Positions 1 to 7,053 of a DNA stretch of 10,220 nucleotides are shown here, piece after piece. The position numbers and the translations under genes are program-made. Numbering within the stretch: position 1 is the stretch's first letter; the number at the start of each line of letters is the position of its first letter. The notes beneath the pieces are model-generated. The model did no database searches and was not told the DNA's origin. It worked only from the letters and a program-made list of their open reading frames with translations. This stretch comes from Saprospiraceae bacterium (GTDB lineage: Bacteria; Bacteroidota; Bacteroidia; Bacteroidales; JAIPBB01): contig JAIPBB010000195.1 of NCBI GenBank assembly GCA_021739805.1, positions 1 to 10,220 on the forward strand, read 5' to 3'.

Positions 1-1479
1 GTCATAACTTTTCTCTATGCCATTTGAATATAAAATTGTAAGAAATAAATTACCTTCTAAATCATATTTTTTCCATTCTCCCTCTTTCAATCCCATGATA
101 TATCGACCTTCTTCTTTAACATTTCCGTTTATCCAATAATATTTATGTCTTCCATCGGGGAAACCATCAACAAATTTTCCTTCAAATTTTATATTATCAT
201 TTTTATAATAATATCTCCACATTCCATCTCTTACACCATTTTTGTATTTTCCTGTTTCTTTGTGGTCATAAATCTGGAAAAGCCATTCTCCTTCTCTAAT
301 TCCATCTTTATATTCTCCTTTTACTATTACTTTTTTCTCATCTGAATATTCAACAAAAACACCATCTTCTACTCCATTAGTAAAATTTTCCTCTTTTAAT
401 AAATTTCCAGAAGGATAATACCAAATCCAACTTCCCTCAACTGTTCCTTCCTCGTCATAGCTTCCTATTTGCTCTAATTGTTTGTTTCTATAATAATATT
501 TCCATTCTTTAATTTTAATATTATCCTTATAGGTTCCCTCTCCTTGTAATTGTCCTGTTTGATAAAATTCTTTCCATGGACCTTGTTTTTTACCATACTC
601 ATCAATAATACCTTCACCTACAATTTTTCCTTTACTTAATATATATGCCTTTTCTATTTTACCTTCTTCTGAATATTCTTTACGGATTCCTTCAGCAACA
701 CCGTTTATATAACTTCCAACTATTTTAACTTTTCCATTAGGATAATAGTCTTTTCTAATTTCATATTCTTTAAGTTCTTCAACATCAACTTGCAATTCAT
801 CATTAACATACTTATTAATTTTTATCATTTTGCCAGTTTTGTCATACTCTTTAAAATATCCGTTTTTTAAACCATTCGAATACCAGGCTTCCATTTTAAT
901 ATTTCCGTTTGGGTAGAAATATTTCCATAAGCCTTGTTTGCTTCCATCTTTATTTGTTCTATTAATAAATTCCTGATTAGTAATAAAACCATTTTTATAT
1001 TCCAATAATGTAGTAATTATTCCCTCTTCATTGTATTCAGTAGATTTTCCGTGTTCTCTGCCATCTTTAAAATTTGTAACTTTTTTAACTTTTCCACTTG
1101 GAAAATAAACCGTTGTTATTCCCTGTTTAACATTATCAACAAAATTTTCTGATATTTTTTCTTCTTCGAGATAAGTATTTCTTAAGCCATTTTTTAAGCC
1201 ATTTTTATAGTTAATTTCAACAACAATTTCACCTTTTGTATTATAAAACTTCCATAAACTATCTAATTCAAAATTATGCCTGTTACCCTCTGATTTTAAA
1301 GTACCGTCTTCATAATAGGTTTTCCAATAACCATCCGGTTTTCCATCAGTTAAATATCCTTCGCTGGAAATTTTTCCATTTTCATAATAATACTTTTTGT
1401 AAATACTATTTATGGTGTCTTGTGAATAAACACTAAAAGAAATTATTAAACAAAGAAAAATGAATATGTGTTTTTTCAT
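1..1479 (-). CDS. Secreted MORN-repeat (YwqK-like) protein, 3' end beyond window
   Basis: The reading frame is open from the ATG at 1479 to the left edge: 493 codons with no stop, so the C-terminus is missing. Residues 1-20 form a signal peptide (MKKH, a hydrophobic stretch, then SVYSQ), so the protein is exported; no lipobox cysteine is visible. From about residue 28 to the edge the chain consists of degenerate MORN/YwqK repeats of roughly 20-24 residues, with the pattern G-x-W-K-x-Y-Y-x-x-G-x-x-K-x-E-G-x-Y-x-x-G. Examples are residues 46-65, 183-202, 300-319, 349-368 and 419-438. Such proteins are often annotated as 'antitoxin component YwqK', a name taken from Bacillus YwqK. No toxin gene is visible here, and a secreted beta-rich repeat protein is a more cautious description. 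The start lies 12 nt after the nadA stop, suggesting one transcript. The molecular role is unknown; envelope or surface binding is a guess. The residue count fits frame and length exactly. Confidence 0.9.
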   Translation of the reverse strand, partial: MKKHIFIFLCLIISFSVYSQDTINSIYKKYYYENGKISSEGYLTDGKPDGYWKTYYEDGTLKSEGNRHNFELDSLWKFYNTKGEIVVEINYKNGLKNGLRNTYLEEEKISENFVDNVKQGITTVYFPSGKVKKVTNFKDGREHGKSTEYNEEGIITTLLEYKNGFITNQEFINRTNKDGSKQGLWKYFYPNGNIKMEAWYSNGLKNGYFKEYDKTGKMIKINKYVNDELQVDVEELKEYEIRKDYYPNGKVKIVGSYINGVAEGIRKEYSEEGKIEKAYILSKGKIVGEGIIDEYGKKQGPWKEFYQTGQLQGEGTYKDNIKIKEWKYYYRNKQLEQIGSYDEEGTVEGSWIWYYPSGNLLKEENFTNGVEDGVFVEYSDEKKVIVKGEYKDGIREGEWLFQIYDHKETGKYKNGVRDGMWRYYYKNDNIKFEGKFVDGFPDGRHKYYWINGNVKEEGRYIMGLKEGEWKKYDLEGNLFLTILYSNGIEKSYD

Positions 1480-1491
1480 TCCAACAATTAT

Positions 1492-2436
1492 TTAGATTAA
1501 ATTCAATTTTTTTGAAATTTCCAGCATTCGCTCAATTGGCACTTTTGCTCTATTAATAATATCATCAGACAGTAAAATTTCCGGTTCTTCATTAAGTAAA
1601 CAATTATACAATTTCTCCATTGTATTCAATTTCATATAAGGGCAATCGTTACAAGAACATGCTTCATCAGTTGGAACAATAATAAATTCTTTTTCAGGTG
1701 AATTTTTCTGCATTTGATAAATTATTCCGCTTTCTGTTGCCACAATATATTTTTTTGCATCATCTGATTTTGTGAATTTAAGCATTGCAGTTGTTGAACC
1801 AACATAATCAGCCAATTCTAAAACCTGGGCTTTACATTCAGGATGAGCAATTAGTTTTGCATCCTTATTTTCAATTTTTAATTCAATGATTTTTTCTATT
1901 GATAAAATGTCGTGAACTTCACAAGTTCCATTCCATAAAAGCATATTTCGTCCGGTAATTTTATTTATATAAGCACCAAGATTCTTGTCAGGTGCAAATA
2001 TTATTTTTTGCTCTTTTGGTAATGATTCCACTATTTGAACAGCATTTCCTGATGTACAAATTATATCGGACAAAGTTTTTATTGCCGAGCTGCAATTCAC
2101 ATAACTAATAACTAAATGCTCAGGATTTTCCTCTTTGAATTTTTTAAAATCTTCTTCGGGACAGGAATCTGCAAGCGAACAACCTGCTTCCAAATCAGGT
2201 AAAAGAACTTTTGTGTGTGGACTCAAAATTTTAGCTGTTTCTGCCATAAAATGAACCCCGGCAAAAACAATAATATCAGCATTAGTTTCTGCAGCTTTTT
2301 GAGAAAGACCTAAACTGTCGCCTATATAGTCAGCAATGTCTTGAATATCCGATGTTTGATAATAATGACCTAATATGATTGCGTTTTTCTCTTTTTTAAG
2401 TTTTTTTATCTTATCAACAAATCCATTCTCTTTCAT
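1492..2436 (-). CDS. nadA: Quinolinate synthase NadA
   Basis: Condenses iminoaspartate with dihydroxyacetone phosphate to quinolinate in de novo NAD synthesis, using a 4Fe-4S cluster; cytosolic. The 314-residue length is normal for the compact bacterial form. Visible family motifs are GHYYQ (23-27, substrate pocket His/Tyr), PDLEAGCSLAD (80-90), SYVNCSSA (111-118), WNGTCEVH (168-175), HPECKA (198-203), VGSTTAML (212-219) and CSCNDCPYMKLNTMEKL (260-276). By homology the three cluster ligands are most likely C86, C201 and one cysteine of the C260/C262/C265 group, probably C265. All are present, so the enzyme should be active. The ATG at 2436 gives the usual short N-terminus before the GHYYQ motif. 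nadB and nadC, the usual partners, are not in the window. The gene is divergent from rpiB, and the MORN-repeat gene follows 12 nt downstream. Possible -7 boxes on its strand lie at 2599-2606 and 2745-2752. Confidence 0.97.
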   Translation of the reverse strand: MKENGFVDKIKKLKKEKNAIILGHYYQTSDIQDIADYIGDSLGLSQKAAETNADIIVFAGVHFMAETAKILSPHTKVLLPDLEAGCSLADSCPEEDFKKFKEENPEHLVISYVNCSSAIKTLSDIICTSGNAVQIVESLPKEQKIIFAPDKNLGAYINKITGRNMLLWNGTCEVHDILSIEKIIELKIENKDAKLIAHPECKAQVLELADYVGSTTAMLKFTKSDDAKKYIVATESGIIYQMQKNSPEKEFIIVPTDEACSCNDCPYMKLNTMEKLYNCLLNEEPEILLSDDIINRAKVPIERMLEISKKLNLI

Positions 2437-2947
2437 AATATTAAATATTAATTTTTAAAATTTCAATTTTGTTTTTATTATGCTGTTAATACTGTTTAAA
2501 ATATTAGTCTATTAAAATTGGATAATTCAAAAATTTAGGTTTATTAACATCTTATTAAATAAGTGTTTTTTAAGTATTATCTGTTTTCTAATTAATTGCA
2601 AATTTATTAACAATCTTTAAAATAAAATTTTTCTTGATAATTTCTTTTGTTATTAATTTGTTTTGCTGTTAAAAACAACGAAAATTTTGTAAATAAAAAA
2701 TCACAAGTCTGGAGTAATTAACAATTACAATGTATTTGTAGGTGCAAATTTAATGTTGTTAGTTTTAATTAACAGCTTTGTTAGTTTATTAACAATAAGC
2801 AGTTAACAATATAATATACTGAAAAATAAGATTTTATAATAAGAAAATAATAAATTTATTGTTCTAAATCATTATGAGCTAATATTGTAAAGCTTTTCAA
2901 ATATTATAAGTAATTTTGTTAATCAAAATATACAAAAAATTTTTAGG
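2437..2947. other. Divergent AT-rich intergenic region with TTAACA cluster
   Basis: This 511-nt gap between the divergent nadA and rpiB starts holds no credible reading frame. It contains TTAACA six times in the plus orientation, at 2544, 2607, 2718, 2769, 2789 and 2803. Three of these are extended to the identical nonamer TTATTAACA (2541-2549, 2604-2612, 2786-2794). The reverse form TGTTAA occurs at 2484 and 2667. The sequence GCAAATTTA occurs twice (2598-2606 and 2744-2752); read on the minus strand each gives TAAATTTG, which fits the Bacteroidota -7 box TAnnTTTG and could serve nadA, although no clear -33 TTG sits at the right distance. The hexamer cluster could be regulator sites, or chance in AT-rich DNA. 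Confidence 0.5.
2885..2918 (+). promoter_or_regulatory. Candidate promoter for rpiB-lutB
   Basis: A full match to the Bacteroidota -7 box TAnnTTTG lies at 2911-2918 (TAATTTTG), with TTG at 2885-2887 as a possible -33 element. The 23-nt spacing is slightly long. It would start transcription near 2925, leaving a leader of about 20 nt before the rpiB ATG. The spacing makes this tentative. Confidence 0.4.
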
Positions 2948-3373
2948 ATGATTTATATAGGCTGTGACCATGCAGGGTTTCAATTAAAAGAGAAAATAAA
3001 ATCATATTTGATTGATAATGAATACCAAATTAAAGATTTTGGTTGTTATTCAGAAGAGAGTGTTGATTATCCCGATATAATTCATCCTCTCGCAAAAGAG
3101 ATAAATGAAAACGAAAATTTAATTGGAATCATAATGTGTGGAAGTGGAAATGGAGTTAGCATGACCGCAAATAAATATCCCAATGTAAGAGTTGCTTTAT
3201 CCTGGAATAAAGAAATAGCAGAATTAGGAAAACTTCATAATAATGCAAATGTTTTAGCTTTGCCGGCAAGATTTATTGAAGAAAGTGAAGCTTTAAAATG
3301 CGTTGAAATATTTTTGAATTCCGAATTTGAAGGAGGACGTCATCAGCGAAGAGTGGAAAAGATTAAAATTTAG
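2948..3373 (+). CDS. rpiB: Ribose-5-phosphate isomerase B (RpiB/LacA family)
   Basis: Interconverts ribose 5-phosphate and ribulose 5-phosphate in the non-oxidative pentose phosphate pathway; cytosolic, normally dimeric or tetrameric. At 141 residues it has the usual RpiB length and covers the whole fold. Visible motifs are IGCDHAGFQLKE (4-15, with the D7/H8 pair of the active site), DYPD (40-43), IIMCGSGNGVSMTANK (61-76, with catalytic-base Cys64 and the phosphate-binding GSGNG loop), LHNNANVLALPAR (97-109, with H98 and N99) and the C-terminal FEGGRHQRRVEKI (127-139). Cys64 argues for RpiB over the LacAB-type sugar isomerases, though substrate range in this family cannot be read with certainty. 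No Shine-Dalgarno sequence precedes the ATG. The lutB-type gene follows after 5 nt, so the two are very probably one operon. Confidence 0.96.
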   Translation: MIYIGCDHAGFQLKEKIKSYLIDNEYQIKDFGCYSEESVDYPDIIHPLAKEINENENLIGIIMCGSGNGVSMTANKYPNVRVALSWNKEIAELGKLHNNANVLALPARFIEESEALKCVEIFLNSEFEGGRHQRRVEKIKI

Positions 3374-3378
3374 CTTTT

Positions 3379-4755
3379 ATGACAGAAGTTTATAATAAAT
3401 TTATTAAAGATACCAATACAATTCCTTTTGATTTAGTTCATAGGAATAAAATTAAATTTAATATTTCGAAATATTATGCTGCTGTAGATAAAGGAATGCC
3501 ACAATATTCCGATTTAGAAAAAGCAAAGAACAGGGCATCTAAATTAAAACGTAATGTGATTAATAATTTAGATAAATACCTTGTAGAATTTGAAGCAAAC
3601 TTTCAAGCAAATGGTGGAAAAATCATTTGGGCACAAGATGCACAGGATGCTATTGATTCTGTTAAAAAAATTATTAGAAAATATGATGCAAAATTAATTG
3701 TAAAGTCAAAATCAATGACTACCGAAGAAATTGATTTTAACGAATATATTGAAAGTTCAAATATCGAAGTATTAGAAACAGATCTTGGCGAATATATTGT
3801 TCAGTTGGATAATGATAAGCCTTATCATATTGTAACTCCGGCAATGCACAAATCAAAAGAGGACATTGCAGAGCTATTTAATAAAAAATTTAATACGCCA
3901 ATTGATTACACACCTGAACAATTAACAGAATTTGTTAGAAAATTATTAAGAGATAAATTTATTAGAGCTGATATTGGAGTTACAGGAGGAAATTTCTTAA
4001 TTGCCGATACTGGAGCAGTTGCTCTTACCGAAAACGAAGGAAATGCTTTAATGTCGTTTTCAATGCCCAAAATTCATATTGCCATAGTTGGAATTGAAAA
4101 AGTTATTCCTTCAATAAAAGATATGGATTTGTTTTGGTCATTACTATCCACACATGGAACAGGTCAAAAAATAACAGTTTATAATTCCATAATTTCAGGT
4201 CCAAGAAAAGAAAATGAAGTTGATGGACCCGATGAAATGTATGTTATTTTGCTTGATAATGGACGAACAAATCTTTTAAAACATGAAGAGCAAAGAGTTG
4301 CTTTAACTTGCATAAGATGTGGTGCTTGTTTAAACTTTTGCCCGGTTTATAAAAATATTGGTGGTCATGCTTATGGAACAACTTATAGTGGACCAATAGG
4401 AGCTGTTATTACTCCACATTTAAAACCAATGGAAGAATATAAACATTTAAGTTTTGCTTCATCTTTATGTGGTGCTTGTACTGAAATTTGCCCTGTAAAA
4501 ATCAATTTACATAAGTTGCTTTTGTTGAACAGAAGAGATGTTGTAAATAATGGCTTTAGTAAAAAATCAGAAAAATTCACAATGAGTGCTTATAAAATAG
4601 CAATGAAAAATCGTTGGATGATTGATTTAGCAAATTCATCAATGAAAAATATGGCTTTGAAATTATTCTTTAAAAAGACCTGGGGTCCAAGGAGAGAGCT
4701 TCCTCTAGTTCATAAAAAATCATTTAATAAACGCTGGAAAGAAGAAAGAGAGTAG
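3379..4755 (+). CDS. lutB: LutB-type iron-sulfur oxidoreductase subunit (LUD domain)
   Basis: Resembles LutB/YkgF, the iron-sulfur subunit of the LutABC complex that oxidises L-lactate to pyruvate. The 458 residues comprise an N-terminal LUD (DUF162) domain at about 60-300, with GVTGGNFLIADTGAVALTEN at 200-219, followed by a ferredoxin-like domain. That domain has a full CxxCxxCxxxC motif (C311, C314, C317, C321) and a second, three-cysteine motif CxxCxxxC (C364, C367, C371) followed by PVKI. The GGHAYG...GPIGAV stretch between them (328-343) is typical of LutB, and a conserved-looking C-terminal tail follows (WGPRRELP at 435-442). It overlaps nothing and starts 5 nt after rpiB. LutA (cysteine-rich) and LutC (LUD only) are not adjacent: the next gene is convergent thpR. 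It may therefore act with partners encoded elsewhere, or in another electron-transfer reaction. Family assignment is secure; lactate as substrate is inferred. Confidence 0.9.
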   Translation: MTEVYNKFIKDTNTIPFDLVHRNKIKFNISKYYAAVDKGMPQYSDLEKAKNRASKLKRNVINNLDKYLVEFEANFQANGGKIIWAQDAQDAIDSVKKIIRKYDAKLIVKSKSMTTEEIDFNEYIESSNIEVLETDLGEYIVQLDNDKPYHIVTPAMHKSKEDIAELFNKKFNTPIDYTPEQLTEFVRKLLRDKFIRADIGVTGGNFLIADTGAVALTENEGNALMSFSMPKIHIAIVGIEKVIPSIKDMDLFWSLLSTHGTGQKITVYNSIISGPRKENEVDGPDEMYVILLDNGRTNLLKHEEQRVALTCIRCGACLNFCPVYKNIGGHAYGTTYSGPIGAVITPHLKPMEEYKHLSFASSLCGACTEICPVKINLHKLLLLNRRDVVNNGFSKKSEKFTMSAYKIAMKNRWMIDLANSSMKNMALKLFFKKTWGPRRELPLVHKKSFNKRWKEERE

Positions 4756-4759
4756 ATTG

Positions 4760-4819
4760 TTTCAGGTTTCAGGTTTTTGGGTTTGATATTATAATTTCTC
4801 GCAACCCGTAACTCGTAAC
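4760..4819. repeat. Two short heptamer tandem arrays
   Basis: In the 90-nt gap between convergent lutB and thpR, 4760-4780 is TTTCAGG, TTTCAGG, TTTTTGG (three units of 7 nt, the last with two changes). Positions 4800-4819 are CGCAACC, CGTAACT, CGTAAC (nearly three units of a second 7-nt motif). No hairpin with a T-run is seen here, so neither gene has an obvious intrinsic terminator. Confidence 0.6.
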
Positions 4820-4845
4820 AAAAAATTCATAATGAAAATGCAACA

Positions 4846-5400
4846 TTATTTTAACTTAAATTCACTTACTATACTATGAATTGCTCCTTTTGAAGTCAAA
4901 ACACTTTCAAATAAACAAATTTTATCAACAGCAACATTCTGAATGAACTCGTTTTTATACTTAGAAATTACCTTTTGAAAAAAAGAATTGTTTTGAATAG
5001 AACTAATTCGCCCAATTGTTAAATGAGGAACAAAATTTTGTCGGTCAGCTTCAAAACCAATTGAGTTTAAAGATATTTCTAATTCATTTACCAATAATTT
5101 AAGTTGTTCTGATGGATTAAGCCCAAACCAAATAACCTTAGGATTATATGAGCTCCCAAAAACACCAATGTTTTCAATATTTATATTTAAGGGCGAATGA
5201 TTATAAAAAACTTTTGTTTGTATATCAATGATTTCGGGTAATTTATTTTCATTTATTTCCCCGAAAAATTTCAAAGTAATATGAATATTATCCGGCTTTA
5301 CCCATCTAATTTTATCATGTTTTAAATTCTTTTCAAGAAGCTCGAGTATCTTGAGTAATTTTTCGCTTGGAATAATATTGATTGCTGTAAAAAGTCGCAT
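4846..5400 (-). CDS. thpR: RNA 2',3'-cyclic phosphodiesterase ThpR (2H/LigT family)
   Basis: A 2H phosphoesterase that opens 2',3'-cyclic phosphate RNA ends to 2'-phosphate; family members were also described as 2'-5' RNA ligases. Both catalytic HxT motifs are present: H40-I-T42 (in NIHITLKFFG) and H126-L-T128 (in FVPHLTIGR). They sit in the two halves of the fold at the usual spacing. The N-terminus RLFTAI (2-7) and the RWVKPDNIH stretch (32-40) are also typical. Its 184 residues are the standard single-domain length, so it looks intact. The start at 5400 lies 61 nt from the tRNA-Ala, transcribed in the opposite direction, so the two share a small divergent region. The biological RNA substrate is not known for most bacteria, and nothing here resolves it. 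Confidence 0.94.
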   Translation of the reverse strand: MRLFTAINIIPSEKLLKILELLEKNLKHDKIRWVKPDNIHITLKFFGEINENKLPEIIDIQTKVFYNHSPLNINIENIGVFGSSYNPKVIWFGLNPSEQLKLLVNELEISLNSIGFEADRQNFVPHLTIGRISSIQNNSFFQKVISKYKNEFIQNVAVDKICLFESVLTSKGAIHSIVSEFKLK

Positions 5401-5436
5401 TATAAAATATTTATTAGTAAAACTACAATATTTTTA

Positions 5437-5444
5437 TAAATTTG
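5437..5444 (+). promoter_or_regulatory. -7 box for the tRNA-Ala gene
   Basis: TAAATTTG fits the Bacteroidota -7 consensus TAnnTTTG. It lies 17 nt before the tRNA, so transcription would start about 10 nt ahead of it. The upstream element is weak: only TTAG at 5414-5417, 19 nt before the -7 box. Confidence 0.55.
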
Positions 5445-5461
5445 CCATTCTTAAATTTATT

Positions 5462-5535
5462 GGGGAATTAGCTCAGTTGGCTAGAGCGTTTGACTGGCAG
5501 TCAAGAGGTCATCGGTTCGATTCCGATATTCTCCA
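5462..5535 (+). tRNA. tRNA-Ala(GGC)
   Basis: A complete 74-nt cloverleaf. The acceptor stem is GGGGAAT (5462-5468) with ATTCTCC (5528-5534), including a G3-U70 pair, the hallmark alanine identity element; A73 is at 5535. The D stem is GCTC/GAGC (5471-5474/5484-5487). The anticodon stem is TTTGA/TCAAG (5489-5493/5501-5505) around loop CTGGCAG, so the anticodon is GGC at 5496-5498 and reads GCC/GCU. The T stem is ATCGG/CCGAT (5511-5515/5523-5527) with loop TTCGATT. The CCA end is not encoded and must be added. Its 3' half and terminator recur in decayed form at 7088-7172. Confidence 0.98.
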
Positions 5536-5616
5536 CAGAAATTAAACCACTTAGAAATACTAATTTCTAGGTGGTTTTTTTATTTTACAGGCAATTCAAT
5601 ACATATTTTGCAGAAA
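5496..5616 (+). repeat. Direct repeat, copy A: tRNA-Ala 3' half, terminator and flank
   Basis: Positions 5496-5556 match 7088-7148 at 54 of 61 ungapped positions. The terminator arm GGTGGTTTTTT is shared after that, and weaker similarity continues to about 5616/7207. The offset is constant at 1592 nt through the ungapped block. The two copies bracket the ATPase gene in the same orientation. Confidence 0.85.
5544..5581 (+). terminator. Intrinsic terminator of tRNA-Ala
   Basis: A 15-bp stem (5544-5558 with 5563-5577) contains one G-T pair and a 4-nt loop, and runs into seven Ts at 5575-5581. It lies 8 nt after the tRNA and separates it from the ATPase gene, which needs its own promoter. Confidence 0.92.
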
Positions 5617-5622
5617 AAATAA

Positions 5623-5661
5623 AAATTGTTTGTTTTTAACAAACAATTTGTTGTATATTTG
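5623..5661 (+). promoter_or_regulatory. ATPase promoter overlapped by a perfect 12-bp palindrome
   Basis: A full -7 box, TATATTTG, lies at 5654-5661, with TTTG at 5629-5632 as the -33 element and 21 nt between them. A perfect inverted repeat, AAATTGTTTGTT (5623-5634) and AACAAACAATTT (5638-5649) with a 3-nt centre, covers the -33 element and most of the spacer. Because it lies upstream of the expected transcription start, it would act as a DNA operator rather than an RNA hairpin. A start near 5668 would leave a leader of about 25 nt. Confidence 0.65.
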
Positions 5662-5692
5662 TTCGTTGCTAAAGAATAAATAATTTAAAGTA

Positions 5693-6943
5693 ATGAATAA
5701 AGACAGAATAAAGGAAATATTATTTGACCAGAAAGAAGTTTTTAATAACAAAAAAAATTTGATTTTCAGAGATTTAAATCTTGATAATTATATAGCTTCA
5801 AAACAAGTAATTGTAATTACCGGAGTGAGGCGATGTGGCAAATCTTCTCTGTTATATCTGATTAAGGAAAAAATGAAATTAGCTGAAGGCGATTTTTGTT
5901 ATTTTAATTTTGATGATGAACGTGTAGTTGCAGAAATAGATATATTAGACAAAATATTAAGTATTCATCGTGAAATTTATGGTAAAAATCCTATACTGTT
6001 TTTTGATGAAATCCAAAACGTAAATAAATGGGAAAAATTTATAAATCGTGTTTATGAGCAAGATATAAAAGTTTTTATAACCGGTTCAAATGCAAAGCTT
6101 TTAAGCTCTGAAATTGCAACTTCTCTTACAGGACGAAATCTAAGCATTGAATTATTACCGTTTTCATTTAAAGAAATATTGTTGTTAAAAGAGATTGATT
6201 ATGATTTAAACAAACTTACATCAACTTTAAAATCACTGATTGTTGGTGCTTTTGACCAATATATGATTCAAGGAGGCTTTCCTTTGGTGGTCAAAGAAAA
6301 TAACCTTGAATTGCTTAATCAATATTTTCAGGATATTTTATACCGGGATATTATTGCCCGATATCGCTTGAGCCAGGTGGATGAGTTAAGACAAATGGCA
6401 ATTTACTTTTTTGGCAATATCAGTAAGTTATTTTCATATTCCACATTGCAAAAAATCACGGGAATAAAAAGTTTAAGTAGTATTAAGGATTATCTGGGGT
6501 TTTATAATCAATCCTATCTTTTTTTCTATCTTTCTAAATTCGATTTTTCAGTAAAAAAACAATTGATGAATCCCAAAAAAGTCTATTCAATTGATACAGG
6601 CTTAATTAACAGAATTGGATTTAGTTTTTCTGAAAATAAAGGAAGGATTTTAGAAAACATAGTATTTCTGGAACATAAACGCAGAAAATGCGAATTCTTT
6701 TACTTTTTCGGAAAGAATGAATGCGACTTCATCATTAAACAGGGAAATTCACTTATACAAGCTATTCAGGTTTCATATAATCTTAATAATGAGAATTTAG
6801 AAAGAGAAATCAGCGGATTACTTGAAGCTAAAAATGTTTATGAATTACACAATCTACTTTTACTTGTCCATGATGAAGATATATCTGTAAATATTCCTGA
6901 TGAAATTCAGATTATGCCTGTTTGGAAATGGCTCTTAATATGA
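5693..6943 (+). CDS. AAA+ ATPase with C-terminal DUF4143 domain
   Basis: A 416-residue protein of the AAA_14/DUF4143 family, common but poorly understood in Bacteroidota. The N-terminal ATPase shows Walker A GVRRCGKSS (44-52), Walker B ILFFDEIQ (101-108), a sensor-like FITGSNAKLL (128-137), LTGR (145-148, a candidate arginine finger) and LPFSFKEIL (155-163). A winged-helix-like middle follows (about 230-305), then the DUF4143 end with E321 in LENIVFLEHKRR (320-331), D345 in NECDFII (342-348) and QAIQVS (356-361). This pattern resembles a degenerate PD-(D/E)xK nuclease fold, with Q in place of the usual E-x-K. No membrane segments or signal peptide are seen. The gene is complete, has its own promoter, and stands alone between a tRNA-Ala terminator and a decayed tRNA copy, with no integrase nearby. 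The family has been discussed as mobile or defence-related, but no substrate is established. Its function here is unknown. Confidence 0.93.
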   Translation: MNKDRIKEILFDQKEVFNNKKNLIFRDLNLDNYIASKQVIVITGVRRCGKSSLLYLIKEKMKLAEGDFCYFNFDDERVVAEIDILDKILSIHREIYGKNPILFFDEIQNVNKWEKFINRVYEQDIKVFITGSNAKLLSSEIATSLTGRNLSIELLPFSFKEILLLKEIDYDLNKLTSTLKSLIVGAFDQYMIQGGFPLVVKENNLELLNQYFQDILYRDIIARYRLSQVDELRQMAIYFFGNISKLFSYSTLQKITGIKSLSSIKDYLGFYNQSYLFFYLSKFDFSVKKQLMNPKKVYSIDTGLINRIGFSFSENKGRILENIVFLEHKRRKCEFFYFFGKNECDFIIKQGNSLIQAIQVSYNLNNENLEREISGLLEAKNVYELHNLLLLVHDEDISVNIPDEIQIMPVWKWLLI

Positions 6944-7053
6944 AATTTTAAAATGAGAATAAATACCTCTTGTGAATAAATTATATTTCATAGTAATAAA
7001 GTCAGCTTTAACCTGACTATTATGATACAATTAATAATTTAAAAAATTTAAGA

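Noticed and set aside
145..1436. Small plus-strand frames at 145-345 and 1236-1436
   Set aside because: Both lie antisense to the continuous MORN-repeat coding frame, which has a signal peptide and regular repeats.
1..1479. Toxin-antitoxin module suggested by YwqK similarity
   Set aside because: The protein has a signal peptide and no toxin gene is seen; the similarity is to MORN repeats in general.
2541..2808. CRISPR-like array
   Set aside because: Repeats are only 6-9 nt and irregularly spaced; no cas gene is present.
2437..2947. Chromosome origin (oriC)
   Set aside because: The TTATTAACA sites differ from the DnaA box at two positions, and no dnaA, dnaN or other origin-linked gene is near. 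Kept only as a regulatory-site finding.
4383..4580. Minus-strand frame of 65 codons
   Set aside because: Antisense to the cysteine motifs of the lutB-type gene; no independent support.
5351..5545. Plus-strand open frame of 64 codons running through the tRNA-Ala
   Set aside because: Its second half is just the tRNA read as protein (GELAQLARAF... pattern), and its first half overlaps the start of thpR on the other strand.
7001..7017. Hairpin GTCAG-CTTTAAC-CTGAC after the ATPase gene as its terminator
   Set aside because: Only five base pairs and no T-run follow; the duplicated hairpin at 7137 is the better terminator.
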